Shown here: piece after piece, positions 38,810 through 51,130 of the stretch
Position numbering within the stretch: the first letter of the stretch is position 1
Layout of the letters: every line of letters starts with the position of its first letter
Assembly (NCBI GenBank): GCA_943737045.1
Contig: CALSFV010000339.1
Coordinates: forward strand, 62,001 to 126,000
Direction: 5' to 3'
From: Parapristionchus giblindavisi
Taxonomy: Eukaryota; Nematoda; Chromadorea; Rhabditida; Diplogasteridae
DNA: 64,000 nt
The notes under the pieces: model-generated
Databases searched by the model: none
What the model was told of the DNA's origin: nothing
What the model saw: only the letters and a program-made list of their open reading frames with translations
Translations under genes and position numbers: made by a program

Positions 38810-38928
38810 TTAAAACACACCGAGATAACTTCACTCTCCGCTCTGGCAACACTCTCTCGTAAACAAAGATAGCGAGAGAGCATTGACAGAGCGGAGATTT
38901 TCAGATAATCTCGGGTGTGCCATCAAAA
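38810..38928. mobile_element. Hairpin MITE (CTCTCG family)
   Basis: TTAAAACACACCGAGATAAC at the left, TCTGGCAACACTCTCTCG / CGAGAGAGCATTGACAGAG as the hairpin arms, and CTCGGGTGTGCC at the right end. Confidence 0.8.
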
Positions 38929-39169
38929 AGTTCGATATTTCAAATATCAGCGCTATTTTCCCTTGTGAATGTGGACTAGAAATCAGTTAAGAACAATAGA
39001 GGGGATATTTGTATCTTTGTCAAAGGAGAAGAAGAAAGAATAGAGATAGAGTTGAAAAGAAGAAGAAGAAGGGGGATGATATGTGAGATGGTCAATGGTT
39101 GAATCCTTTTGAGATGAAGAAGAATAGGTTATCTCACCCCTTCCATACGATACTGAGATGTGAGCTAAG

Positions 39170-39292
39170 ACAACGAAGGAGAGGGAGAGATGAGGGAGAG
39201 GAGAGATAGATTGAGAGGGAGAGGGAGAGAGACGAGAGGGAGAGGGAGAGATGGAGGGAGAGTGAAAGGGAGAGGAAGAGGGAGACAAACAG
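39170..39292 (+). repeat. GGGAGA purine tract
   Basis: Purine-only stretch with repeated GAGAGGGAGAGGGAGAG, between the homeobox and channel genes. Confidence 0.8.
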
Positions 39293-39717
39293 TTGGAAAT
39301 GGGATAACAGAGATAAAAGCATGTGGTGAGAACAAAGTTAGAGGAAGAACAGATTACTGTATACTATGGTATACTGTATGTCCGATATCAATCGATTCAA
39401 TGTATATCTTACAGATTTATACAGTACTGAATGAATGACAGAATGGTCGATAAAACCGGTAGTGGATTGGAAAGATAGAGGATAAAGTCATGAAAAGGCA
39501 TATGAAAGACACTGAGATCATAAGAGAAATGAATGAATGATTGAAAGAAAATGAAAAGAGATAAAAACGATAATGACGTTGATTCGAAGTGAAATTATGT
39601 TGAGAAAGGCAACGATTTAACAAGAATACATGGATATTAACTCATTCCTAATCCTTCTTTTCAAGCGGAAAGATGGAAATCTTTAAATTTTCAAAAAACA
39701 AAAATCAATAATAGACT

Positions 39718-42700
39718 TCAAGCTGATGGATCTCCATTAAGGGTATGTTTCCATTGAATTTTAGTTGTTCCTTCATCAACTTCTTCTTTTATATCCGAAT
39801 GATTCCTTTGTACACTTTCTGATACACTACTCTCTCCTTCCCTACCGTATCCCGAATCCAGCATCACTGAAAATAAATATATTATACAATACCTTTCTAC
39901 CCCAAACATATTCCGTTTGTCTGTCATACGTGACCATAGACGTTCACCTATCCCAGCGACTTCATATATAAGAAAAACTGTGCCACCCTTTTACTCAACC
40001 ATTACGAGGACAATACAAACATATTACTATTACTGCTATTGTAAAAAAATATATATATATATAAATACGTACCACTCGGAGTTGGAGGAGCTAATGAATC
40101 AGTGAGGATATGTTGAGGTGATGAAAGAGTAGTTGAAGGTGCAGTAGATGGAGACATTGGAGACCAATCCTCTACTTCTTCGATTAATCGATTCTCTTGC
40201 ATTGAACTGACAATGAATACAATCCTTTTGTGGATAAGCTACGATCATTTTCATTAACGAACAACGGATATGTTTTATGATATGCTAAAAAGTTTAAATA
40301 TGTCTGTATCGGTGATCTTATCATCTTAACCGGTGTTACATTTCCATAATTGCGCACGCCGCACCCTCCGCCGTAACGACGGAGACGTTGCGAAAACGTT
40401 ACGGCGGAGGTTACGGCGTGCGCACGTTTTGAAAATGTAACTCCCCATTATGTTTTCTAAAATAGGAAAAATTATTTGAGCAAAATTTAAAATTTGCCAT
40501 GAATATTAATTTAATTCTATAGTATTAAACACCCCATCTAATTTTACTCTCCTATTTGGCAATACTCTCTAGCAGACAAAGAAAGCGAGAGAGTGTGGCC
40601 AGAGCGGAGAGTCTCAAGTTAACTTAGAGTGAAACAGTTTTGAATATAATAATAAATACAAACCATCTTCTACTCATATTCAACAATCGACTTCTTCTTT
40701 TCTCTTTGAATTCCTCCACATATTGCTGAAGAATCGCATGCATCTGTCAATTTTATAATGTATTATGATTATGGACTTATTGGAATGAAACATGTGACTA
40801 ATTAATTTAAACCTAACATTTCAAAACTTAAAGGGACCGTTACCTCATTCAATGGTCTCTTCATTGCGCACACTATTTTTCTGTTCTCTAACAACGAGAG
40901 AGCATTGCGCGTCGAAGAGACCATTGAGTGAGGTTACGCTCCATTTAATGAGTTACGATTTTTCCGCAAATGTTTTCGTTCTTCTCTGCTTTTATTTTAT
41001 TGTTAAATAATTTTAAAATATACCGGTGATTCATCACTGTTAGCATATTCTCCAATCTTGAGATCATCATATCCTAATAGAAGATATCTCTCTTCATCCA
41101 TTATAAATGATCCATTTGAAGAGACTGTCGAGATCATTGAACCTTAATTTTATTTATTTTTATTTCTGAAAAAAAAAACTGAATTTGAGAGCGAGGACAA
41201 TTTCTTAAAGACAATTTCTTCAAAAAAATCATATGGAAATAATTTCTTTAAAATAACAAAATTTACATGGAAGAATTGATTTAAAGGTACACCCGATCAA
41301 TAATATTTGCGATTCTCAGGTCTAGCAATGCTCTCTCGCTTTCTTAGTCTACGAGAGAGCGTTGCTAGAGCGGAGATTAAGATTTGCTCGGGTGTCCATA
41401 TAAAATTAAATAAATATTCAATGAATAATGATATAAATATGATAAATACCAGGTCGTCTCTTAATAACAGATCCTCCATTTTCTCCATTGAATCCATTAT
41501 CAGTTTGTACTCCAATACTCTTCACTCTTAATCTATTCTCATTCTCTTCAACGAGTTTATGAAGTTGATCCGATGCAAGAATCTTCGAGAATATCATTGA
41601 TCTGATAATCAACGATTATGAATTATCAAGTACAAAACCAAAATCGCCTTATCCTATCTATCCCTCGTCTGCCCTTATTCACCACTCCTCATTATATTTG
41701 ATGGAATAAAGAAATAAATAATTGAATAAATAAGTAGGAAATAAAAATACAGTGTTGTCAGTTCAAACTGATATGGTCATCATCATCTTATTATGGAGTG
41801 TGAAATATGTTTCAGATTAGATTTTAGAGATGCAGTAGGATAGTGATACAATGTTCGTGATGATCTAGTGAAGTAACGAAAAGAAATTAACTCTCCCCTT
41901 TTCACACTCTCTTACGTTATTTTTCACACATTTTTGTCAATTTTATTTTCTGGTTTTCGTGACGTTTGAACATGACAGTGGACTCACTTGAAATCATTCC
42001 TATTAGGTCTCAATCTTTCCAATGTTTGTATTCGATTGAATAATGCTCTATTCTGCATTACTGATGACTGTCGAAGAAGACGAACACTTCCATTATGAGA
42101 TCCTGATTATTATTAATATTACTAATCAATATTTTGTGATAAATCATTAATTTTTTTCGAATTCTTCTTTTTAACTATATTGCTTTCAGGTAGAACCAAA
42201 GAGATAAATAAATAGAGATATCGCATTAGATTATAAAAATTATTTTAAAAAAACAATACAAAGAAGATTAGCATCATTATAAATATAATATACTTGAATA
42301 TAATTCTTGATAAATGTGATTAAAATGAAATATAATATACTTGAATGTTTCCTCATAATGGGTGATCTACTCTCGATATGAGCCATATGTAATCGTGGAC
42401 TATCTTCTACATTCAATTCCATTACTCCTTCATTCCATTCACTTCTTTCTTCTTTATCTTCTATTAATTCTTCTTCGTCTTCTTCTTCGTCTGAATCTGA
42501 ATCAGGATCAGATTCCAATTGACGGCCTATCACCTATAAGAACGCAAGTTGTTATATCACACTCTTTTGGTTATTGTGCGATTATTCCTCTTTAGCTCTC
42601 AGCTAACCCCGTGCTTAATTAACACTTATTGTTAACTCATCTAAGTCAACAATCAATAAATTTTCAAAATCAAAACGAAAATAGATGGTTATGGGACATT

Positions 42701-45700
42701 AAAAATTTGTATGTAAAAATGTTCAAAGGAATAGACTAAAAAGCGAGACAATATATAGGTAAACAAGAAAATGTACTGTCATATACTTCGGAAGTAGCCA
42801 CTGAAGGCTAAATCCGAATGGGAGACACCATTCAATATCGCATACTAGATAAACACCGAGAATATGACATGCAACGGTGGATTAGAGATATGCACACTTG
42901 GTTGGAGTCGAACCATCGAGGGTTGGAGTGATAGGTCTGGACACTTACCAATACACTACGCGTAGTGTTCAACAGGATTGCTGAAAGATTGTTACTCACC
43001 TCAGTTGCGACTTTCTCAGCCATCCAATGCTTCGCTACTCCCATCATTCCATGTGTACGATGTTCTATCACGGGAAGACGAATCAATTTGCCTGCAAAGA
43101 TCAAAGATCAATCATTTGTAAGTGAAGGAAATTAACGCAATCGAAAACGATCAAAGCCTATATTAAAGTTAGAAAGGATCAAGCAATAATTGATGTGTAG
43201 CATCATGAAAATGATACAAGATGAAGGATTAGAGATCAAAGATCAAAGATCAAACCAAGTATTCCCATTTCGAAAGTGGCAGCAGCTTCTTCTTCAGGAC
43301 CTCCTTCTTCTTTTCCTTCCAATGCCATTACTTCCATTTCTATTATATATTCTCGTATCAGTAGACTCCAAAGATTTTCAATTAGAGTCTGAAATTAATT
43401 ATTGATTGAATAATAATATTTTAAATCTTATTTCAGCAAACAAGTTGAATGTGCCCTAACATTAAATTGTTTTTATTTCGAAAACATGGTGCAACCCCCT
43501 TGAGACTTTGCCCTCAAAGTGTTATCCACTGCAAGTTTGATACTTTATTTTTGTCCTCTTACGATTGGTCATTTGTCAAAAGGAAACATTCAGTCCTAGA
43601 TAACTCTTAACTCTTTCCTTCTCCCTCCCTCTCTCTCTCTCTCACTCCTTCTCTCTTCTTCTCTCTCTCTCTCTCTCTCTCTTCCTCTCTCTCTATCAAT
43701 CTCTTATGCTCATCTTCCCATCCATCTTCTAGCCTATCATCTCATTCAAAATAACGAAGAGAGGCAGAGATAGAGTGGTTACACAATCATATAATAGAAT
43801 TGTGACCAATGGTTCAGTGATCACATTTAACTAGAATGAATTACTTAACGAATCGTAAAGAAGAAGTTGATAATCCTAATCAATTTTATTGCTTCTAAAC
43901 CACAATGACTCTACTTAAAACAACAAACATCACACACTTTCTCTAATTCCCTCATTCGCCCTCTCTTTCTCACTATCTTCACGAATTGCTTTATGGATGA
44001 CATTAAACTACATATATTCATATCTATCCCTTCTATTCATTTTTGTCATATTAAATAATTAAAATAATACCTGTAATAGATTCAGACACATGGATAACAT
44101 AAACAATCCGATGAGGATAAGAAGAAAGTTCACAACGAGCATATCGGAATTGGTGGGGATGATATCTCCTAGTCCCACCGTACTAAAATCGTAATAGATT
44201 ACGATAAAATATGAATCAGTTAAAATTTTATTTTGTTAGTTTATTAAATAAATAAAATATGAGCTTCGCTTACTATTCTCCGCGAATAGTTTGTTCCAAT
44301 AAAATAAAAAATAAAATAAAATTTCAACTATTAAGACAGTTTCGCATATATGTATGACTAACCTGATGGATACAAAATAGAAGTAGACACTGGTAGTAAG
44401 TCCCCATTGCGTTTCCCAACAAGTGAGAAGACATGCAGATAGTAGAATCCATGTTAGAAGAAGACCAAAGGCTATCGGGATTTGAGTGAGCATCGTCGAT
44501 AATTTCTGCAATTGGGAATTTCTAACAAGACTTTCATGGGATTATGAACGGCTTAACTCTTTCCCAGAAAAGGAGGGCTCACTAGTTAGCGGTTGCACTG
44601 ATTTTCAACGTAAAGGAGTTTGATCTTTGATCTTTCTGGCATAAATCACAACTTACATTAGCTGCTCGTCTCTTTGCTTTCTCTTCCTCGTCCATAGCTT
44701 TGCCTCCACTCTTTTCCAATTCATTTCCATCCTGAGAAATAATCAATCAATATTGGTCATGATACAGTATACTTTTGTCTCTATTAAATTACAGTAATCG
44801 ATATCTAACTTTCTTTCTGTCGTATGCTCTATTATATCTATATACCGTATCCACATTACTTTACACTTTCCCCTCTACCGTAATATCTATCGATCTCATA
44901 ATCCCTACAGTATACCTTGCACTGTGCCTTCTTATGCCTTCTCAGCCTTCGATAAGCTCTCTTGAGAGCTGTACTCAACGATTGTCCAACCTAAATTAAT
45001 CCAATCAATACTTGTATACCGTATTCTCCCGATACCGTACCGATTTGAGTGCAACGAGAAATATGGGAATCCCGAAGAGAATGTAGAATATGGAGACCAT
45101 TTGTCCTTCACGTGTTTGAGTCGTAGGAATACCGTAACCTGAAATGATCTTTGATATTTGATCTCTGATTTCTTGATCTCTCGTTAAAGTTCATTGAATG
45201 TTCGAACTTCAGTTGTCTAAAGTGATAGTTTCTTTAGCTTCTTTACCTTCTTTTCATGATCACACATTCATCACATTGAAGCCATTACTCAATCAACTCT
45301 TTCTCTCACTCTCCCTCTCCCTCCCTCTCCCTCTCCCTCCCTCTCCCTCTCCCTCCCTCTCCCTCTCCCTCTTCCTCTACCTCTCCCTCTCCCTCTCCCT
45401 CTTCCTCTTCCTCTCTCTCCACCTCTGATTTTCTCCCACTGACTCGTTTTTATATCTAAGGGTGGTTGTAACAAGCCTGCACTCCTTCTTCTTCTCTTCT
45501 ATCACTATCTCTTCATATCTCATTCAATTCAATAAGAAACAGATGACAAAAGGAACGGAAACAATGAAAGAACGGACTCAAGAATTCAGAGATCAATACT
45601 GGAGATAATCATGAAGAAATGAGAAGATGAATCTTCATCAAAGAATATTGAAGACTCTTGGATTTGTCTGACGTTCACTCTTTATAATCATCAAATAACA

Positions 45701-47591
45701 GAGCAGAACTATGTTGTATTGAAAAGCGCATTTCATTTTTGTTCTTTGCGCCAGTTGAAATTCTTAGCTGCATAATAAAAATGGAATTATGAAGTAACAG
45801 TATACCTATGGTTGTATACAATTGTCCAGCGTAGAACATGGATCCTAATAGACTCCATGGTGTTTCTTCACTTCTTGCAGCAATCACCTGCAGTGTGTAT
45901 CATTTGGTCGGAGAGAAGTCTTCAATTTTTTAAATATAATTCTAGTAATTGTATTTTCGTCTTTTATGGTCAATTTTCATGTACCTATGATTTATGCTTA
46001 TTTCTTTTCTAGATATTGTTGTAGTCTGTAGTGAGGATAAGGGTCAGCTATTCTTAGATAATGATGGTTGGCATGTGTGGAAGGGGTGTTAAATGTTTAG
46101 AGAGAAGAGAATGGAACTTATGGTGAAGATTGATTATTCTAACAAACTTCCTTCTTCCAATTATCGATTACTAACGAAAGTTCAGAATTGTTTTTGGAAA
46201 TTAAATGAGTGAAGCATGAAGTCAATTTGTTGCCCCTCTTATATTTTCAAGATCACACTTGAGCATGTCCTTTGAACCGTGAGTCACATGTTAAAAGGGA
46301 CATCAAATAGGTTTCAAAGCACAACTAAAACAATGAACTATTGTAATCAAGTTAATTCTTGAACTTGGCATGTCTAATAGACGAATTAAAATAGAGTCCC
46401 GCGAAAGATTATCCAAACCTCTAACGATTATCTTATGCAAATGACTATCAAGCTAGAAGTGACATAACCCCTTTTCCAAATCCTGAGCAGCGGGGTTAAA
46501 AAAACGGTTTAGCAACCCCCAAGTACTTTCCAATTTAAAAAAAGCTCGCCATTTTTGAATCAAGTACTGTACAGTGTTTATTATTACTTTTGCTATCTTC
46601 ACAGTTCCGCAAATAAATATATATTAATACAAACAATAAATTGACTCACTTCAGTTAAATTGAGATGATCAAGGAACCAATAAATGGCATCTTTAGCATG
46701 TCTTATCTGTTCATCTCGATTCTTTCGAATCTGACGATCAAGACACTTCACTTCCAACATACGATCCAACATCTTTAAAATATTAATTATTGATTTAAAA
46801 AAAAGATTTACTTGCACCCACAAGGAATAAAATATAAGTTTTATTTAAAGATTGAAATGACATTTTTTTGTGTATGAATCAGTTTCACGTAGATTATTGA
46901 TTGGTTTTTATTATTGATTGTTATTGTTCTGATCTAATCAATATACTTCCTCTTCATATTCTATTCTCATATTACATTTGATGTCACTTGAAGTTCTCTT
47001 CTTTCTCTTCCTCTTCATCGTCATTATATATTTATTTCTGTTCTTTCAGAAGATCGTTGTCATCAAACTCTACTATCTTTATTGAAATGATACACCGTGA
47101 AAGAACGCCTACTTCATGAATCCCCCGAAACTCTTTTTCTAGAGGTTTTTGGAAACGAACTGATCACAAACTTTAGTATTTTCACAGTAACCGTTTTTTT
47201 ATCTAAAAGTGAAGACATCTTCTTTCAAAGTACACCATATCAATCAATATTCTTAATATCAATCAATAATCTGAATATCAATCAATAATCTGAATATCAA
47301 TCAATAATCTGAATATCAATCAATAATCTGGTCTACCTGGTTAACAGCCCATTCACTAGACTCAGCATATTGTTGTCTCCTCCGTACATCTTCTCCCATC
47401 TCCAAATATCGAAAGATCAGACCTCCCGCGAGCTCAAAATAAAATCATTCGACGATAATCATGAATGGTGTACCTACCGTATACACAATAAGTACAACAC
47501 ATGGTATTCGTCCTCCGAGAGTGACAATATTATATATTCTATCGAGTATTCGTCCCTTTCTACTCTCTGGTTTCTTCAATCCTTCCCTCAT
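39718..47591 (-). CDS. Two-pore-domain potassium channel (K2P/TWK family)
   Basis: K+-selective leak channel of the plasma membrane. The ATG at 47591 opens MREGLKKPESRKGRILDRIY, then TM1 GGRIPCVVLIVYT (about 47480) and GGLIFRYLEMGED (about 47415-47370). An extracellular helical cap region follows with YWFLDHLNLTE (about 46670). Pore 1: TPWSLLGSMFYAGQLYTTI joined to GYGIPTTQTREGQ (45890-45045), i.e. filter TIGYG; TM2 IFYILFGIPIFLVALKS; TM3 PIAFGLLLTWILLSACLLT (about 44480). Pore 2: DFSTVGLGDIIPTNSDM and TM4 NFLLILIGLFMLSMCLNLL (44180-44065). The cytosolic tail is long (about 430 residues), acidic (DPDSDSDEEEDEEE, about 42500) and ends KIQWKHTLNGDPSA with stop TGA at 39720-39718. Subfamily not determined. 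Several MITEs and a tRNA-like repeat lie in introns. Confidence 0.94.
40335..40441. mobile_element. ~107-bp GC-rich palindromic MITE, K2P intron
   Basis: Arms GTTACATTTCCATAA with GCGCACGCCG and their complement CGGCGTGCGCACG with ATGTAAC. The centre holds CTCCGCCGTAACG / CGTTACGGCGGAG. Near-perfect hairpin, far more GC-rich than the intron. Confidence 0.88.
40525..40632. mobile_element. Hairpin MITE (CTCTCG family), K2P intron
   Basis: TTAAACACCCCATCTAATTT at the left; CTCTCTAGCAGACAAAGAAA then GCGAGAGAG in the centre; GAGCGGAGAG near the right end. Confidence 0.8.
40828..40948. mobile_element. 121-bp TTAA-flanked hairpin MITE, second family, K2P intron
   Basis: TTAA at 40828 and 40945. 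The ends read AGGGACCGTTACCTCATTCA and the matching complement TGAGTGAGGTTACGCTCC... The next block CAATGGTCTCTTC is paired with GAAGAGACCATTG. Starts AGGGAC like the insert at 16245. Confidence 0.88.
41281..41400. mobile_element. Hairpin MITE (CTCTCG family), well-preserved copy, K2P intron
   Basis: TTAAAGGTACACCCGATCAA at the left; the arms TCTAGCAATGCTCTCTCG and CGAGAGAGCGTTGCTAGAG pair perfectly; the right end is GCTCGGGTGTCC. Inserted about 50 bp from a K2P exon. Confidence 0.88.
42895..42970 (-). repeat. tRNA-derived repeat, K2P intron
   Basis: On the minus strand: TAGTGTATTGGTAAGTGTCC (A-box-like) and GGTTCGACTCC (exact B-box form) about 35 bases later, as in a tRNA-derived element. 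Clover-leaf pairing is poor. Confidence 0.5.
43618..43695 (+). repeat. TC-rich microsatellite
   Basis: Imperfect (TC)n with a 20-base pure run near 43662, K2P intron. Confidence 0.9.
45300..45425 (+). repeat. (CTCCCT)n tract, K2P intron
   Basis: CTCCCTCTCCCTCC-type repeats over about 120 bp. Same hexamer family as the 35354-35798 array. Confidence 0.9.
47254..47330. repeat. 19-bp tandem repeat, four copies, beside a K2P splice donor
   Basis: Unit AATCTGAATATCAATCAAT. It ends within 15 bases of the exon that encodes YLEMGEDVRRRQQ (donor CAG/GTAGACC on the minus strand). Confidence 0.9.
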
Positions 47592-48339
47592 CTGTTGTGA
47601 TCATCATAAGAAAGTACTTGACACGAGGATATGTGTAAAAATAGAACGTCGTGCTTTATTTGAGACCCGAAAGGGTTGAGGAAATGAACGCCTTTTCAGC
47701 AAACAAAAAGAACATGACATTACGAATACCCAAGGGACGAACACGATAAGCGGTGTTTTTAGCATCTTTTTTTTTTACTAGAGAAGATAGAATTGCAAGA
47801 TTTAGTGAATATTCGACAACGAGAATCGTTTTGAAGAACGTTTTGATGTAAACGTGAAGGATATGTGTGAATAATGTTTTGAAAGGTAAGTCAAAGTGAA
47901 GGTGTCAGGGTAGAGGAAGAGATGGAATGGATGACAGATGAACGAAGAAGATGATGATGAAGTGTTCGTAGACTCTCTTCTTCTTTGAGGACGAACCAAA
48001 CTCGATTGAATTAAGATAAATAGTGTGAATTGTAATGAAAAGAAGAAGAAGGAGATAGGAATGAGGATGTCAGAGATTGTAATAAACTCATATGATTGTA
48101 GAGGGTCAATGAATAATAAAGTTTGCGATAGTCGAATATGGATACTGTAGGTTCAGTAAGATTTTAAAAAGAGTGAACGAAAGAAGATAAAGAGATCAGA
48201 TAAAAATTAGAAGGTAAAGGAGAAATGGAGAAAGGAAGAGAATAGACATGGATAGGTCTTGAATGAAAAGTGGAGAGATGAGAAAATCTTTCCGGAGATG
48301 CAGAAGATATCTTTGAGAGAATCAAGAGAAAGATATAAA

Positions 48340-48478
48340 GTTTGAGAGAGGGAGAGGGAGAGAGGTAGAAAGGTAGAGAGGTAGAGGGAAAGAGGGAGAG
48401 GTAGAAAGGGAGAGGGAGAGGGAGAGAAGCAGAGGTAGAGAGGGAGAGGCAGATAGGGAGAGGGAGGGAAAGCAACTG
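48340..48478 (+). repeat. GGGAGA purine tract
   Basis: Purine-rich with GAGAGGGAGAGG and AGGTAGAG words over about 140 bp. Confidence 0.8.
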
Positions 48479-48596
48479 AGAATTAGAGTGTGAATGAACA
48501 CATGGGAAGAAAAGACTGAAAGAATAAGTGGAAAGATTTCTACAAACTATAGAACTATCCACTTAGTCATACTATCTATTGTTATAGAAACGGCCT

Positions 48597-48703
48597 ACGC
48601 TAATTGGAAACTCTCCGCGTTGACCACACTCTATCGTAGTATGAGTAAGCGAGAGAGAGAGAGTATGGTCAGAATAACATACGTTATTCCTTTAACAGAT
48701 TAC
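48597..48703. mobile_element. Hairpin MITE (CTCTCG family), diverged
   Basis: CTACGCTAATTGGAAACTCTC at its left (first 20 match the family), GACCACACTCTATCG / GCGAGAGAGAGAGTATGGTC arms, and ATTCCTTTAA at the right. Confidence 0.68.
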
Positions 48704-49210
48704 AGTATTCAGTTGTAAAGACAAATCGGTTGAGAGTATAGTAATGAAAATATTGTTTTTTCGAAGATATTTTTTCGAAGGAGGAAATCTGATATCTTCT
48801 GTTGTTGAAATATGAAAAAGAAGGCGTCAATTCTGTTCTATCTTATGTCAACATTTCAGAAATAGAATCAATGCATTTAAAATATATTTATGAACAGATT
48901 CATATTTGACCTTCATATATTAAATAACTGATTTTAGCAAGAAGGCAAAAGATTAATAAAAACATGTTCAGAAATACATATTCTTTGAAAGTTTTCATTA
49001 TGGAGCAAAACTCTTTATTATACAGAATTCATTAATCAGAGCACAAATTAATTGAATTAGTTGAGAGAAAATGGGATTGGGGAAGATTCGACCAATTGTT
49101 TCTATTGTCTTGAGAGAGGAAGGAAGAAGAGAATGAAGAGAAAGAGATGGACTCAGTCTATTGTTACTTCAGAATGGATTAGATACAATGAAGTGGATGA
49201 GGAACATCTC

Positions 49211-49336
49211 TTAAAGGAACACCCCAAGCTAATTTTACTATCCACTCTGGTCATTCTCTCTCGCAGACAAAGAAAGCGGGAGAGCATGGCCAGAGAGGAG
49301 AGTTTCAAATTAGCTCGGGCTCGGGATTTAAGTTAA
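49211..49336. mobile_element. Hairpin MITE (CTCTCG family), well preserved
   Basis: TTAAAGGAACACCCCAAGCT at the left, TCTGGTCATTCTCTCTCG paired with GCGGGAGAGCATGGCCAGAG, then AGCTCGGGCTCGGG and TTTAAGTTAA at the right. Confidence 0.85.
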
Positions 49337-51130
49337 ACAGTTATCAATGATATGATTGTTGAAGGTACACAAAATAATACCTTAATGATGAAAAGTATTT
49401 TTACCGCTTCATTTCATTCAGTATTTTTTTATATTCTCAATGAATGAGTATGAGAAACGATGAAGCTTGGATTACGGAAGAACTCGAACAAATTTTCATT
49501 ATAATGGCTCTCTCCGTTGAGAGAATGACTGGAAATGACAGGAAAGACGTTCGAAATCATCTCGACGAAAGAGAAAATCACGTAATACTACCTGAAGTCG
49601 TTGCCAAACTCTCGCTTTCTTTGCTTATGAGACATTTTGAAAATATCGGGCGTTAAATATTTATAGTCTCCAATAATACTCATATATAAGAGAAAACTAA
49701 TTCAATGTCTATGTAAATACATGAGATTCAAACAAGATCCTAAATTAATGTTTTTGGATATTTATATAAGTAGTGGGCGATAGTTATGGTTGAAAGAGTA
49801 AAAAAGAAGGAATAACAATATGGGGTTATGTTATAATCCTTCGTACTCTATGAGACCAATCCATCGTCCTTTATATCTATGTCTTTGTCCCTTTTAAGTA
49901 GTGACTATTCATCACTCGAATAGATTATACCAGACTAACGAGAGAATATGGGAGAGTCATATGTTAGTACTACGAAAAATAGGAAACTATTTCGATATTG
50001 TATTCCTTGTATATTTCGATCTAGCAAAATTAACACCTTACACAATTAGAAAAAAATGTTTAAACATGTGTGTATTGAAGTGAAAAAATCATTCATGTTG
50101 TATGAAACGGTATCGAAAGAGAATTTTATTTTATTTTTTTCGAAAATATTTTTAAAAATCATTTCCTTATGTTTTCTTTGACTACGATCACTGTTTTTAC
50201 AGTTTACAATTTAAATACATTAATCAAAAGTAGGCTCTCATGTGCATCGTGAAACACTCCTCACTTCTTGCTTATCTCAGAAAAGTTGGACCGGCTATTT
50301 GCATGAGTTCTTTTCATCTTACTGGTGGGCAACGGCGCAATAGCTCAGGTTCTCGAGGGGTTAATCCAGGGCTGCTCACATGATAAAATATACATATTTA
50401 ACTGAAGTGAAATTATAATTGTTGTCTCCAAATTTGAAATTTTTGTTAAAATGTCATAAATTTTTGAATTTTTTTTTTATGAAAAAAATTTTTCAACGAA
50501 GAGAAAACTCGAAAAATACGAAAAAAGAGATCGTTTTAATCTATTAAATATCTGTTCCACTTCAAGTCATGATCATCAGCATTCCTGTGCATCATTTCCT
50601 TTTCAATGAACCATCGACCCTCACCATAGTAATGCATTATCCAACACAGCGACTCGTTCCAACAATCTATGGGCAATTGTGTCACCGTCAATCTTTCCAT
50701 CTGTTTTCACTGATCTCATAACTGATCTAATGTTTTAATGTCTAAAAATTAAGAATGAAATGGAGTAGTTACCTATGTTATATTACATTTACGACAAGAA
50801 AACTAATAGTTGCCTATTTATAATGAGATGTTCTCCCCAGTTAGGTTCACGGACAAATCATATCTTATCAGTACTTTCCGTTATTCGAAGATTCAAGTTT
50901 CAAGTTGCTATTCAAAGAAAATCAAACATTTTTTCTAAACTGTTATTAATTGTTATTCTTATTTTATTCAATAAAAAGAGATAAATTTATCCATATCATA
51001 ATTAGAATCAATGGGAATCAGATTCTGGATGTTTTCACGTTAATTATCACTTTAATTACGTCAAGTTAAATACGTCAAGTTTTCGTGGGTTATTTGACTA
51101 TTCTAATCAAGTTTTCACGTTGTAATATTA

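Larger units (their letters stand above)
38071..39717. other. Intergenic region between homeobox gene and K+ channel gene
   Basis: Contains ATTGATT-rich sequence at 38085-38130, the hairpin MITE at 38810-38928 and a GGGAGA tract at 39170-39290. No further gene recognised. The homeobox promoter should lie here. Confidence 0.6.
47592..51128. other. Long stretch without a recognised gene, upstream of the K2P gene
   Basis: Holds a GGGAGA-type tract (48340-48478), two hairpin MITEs (48597-48703 and 49211-49336) and AT-rich sequence. A 70-codon frame at 49444-49656 (MSMRNDEAWITEELEQIFII...) has no recognisable relatives. K2P promoter sequences should lie near 47.6-48.2 kb. Confidence 0.5.

Noticed and set aside
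49444..49656. 70-codon ORF as a gene
   Set aside because: No recognisable domain, no splice context, next to MITEs; insufficient support.
50320..50375. Another tRNA-like repeat (AATAGCTCAGGTT)
   Set aside because: Only an A-box-like word; no acceptable B-box at the right distance.
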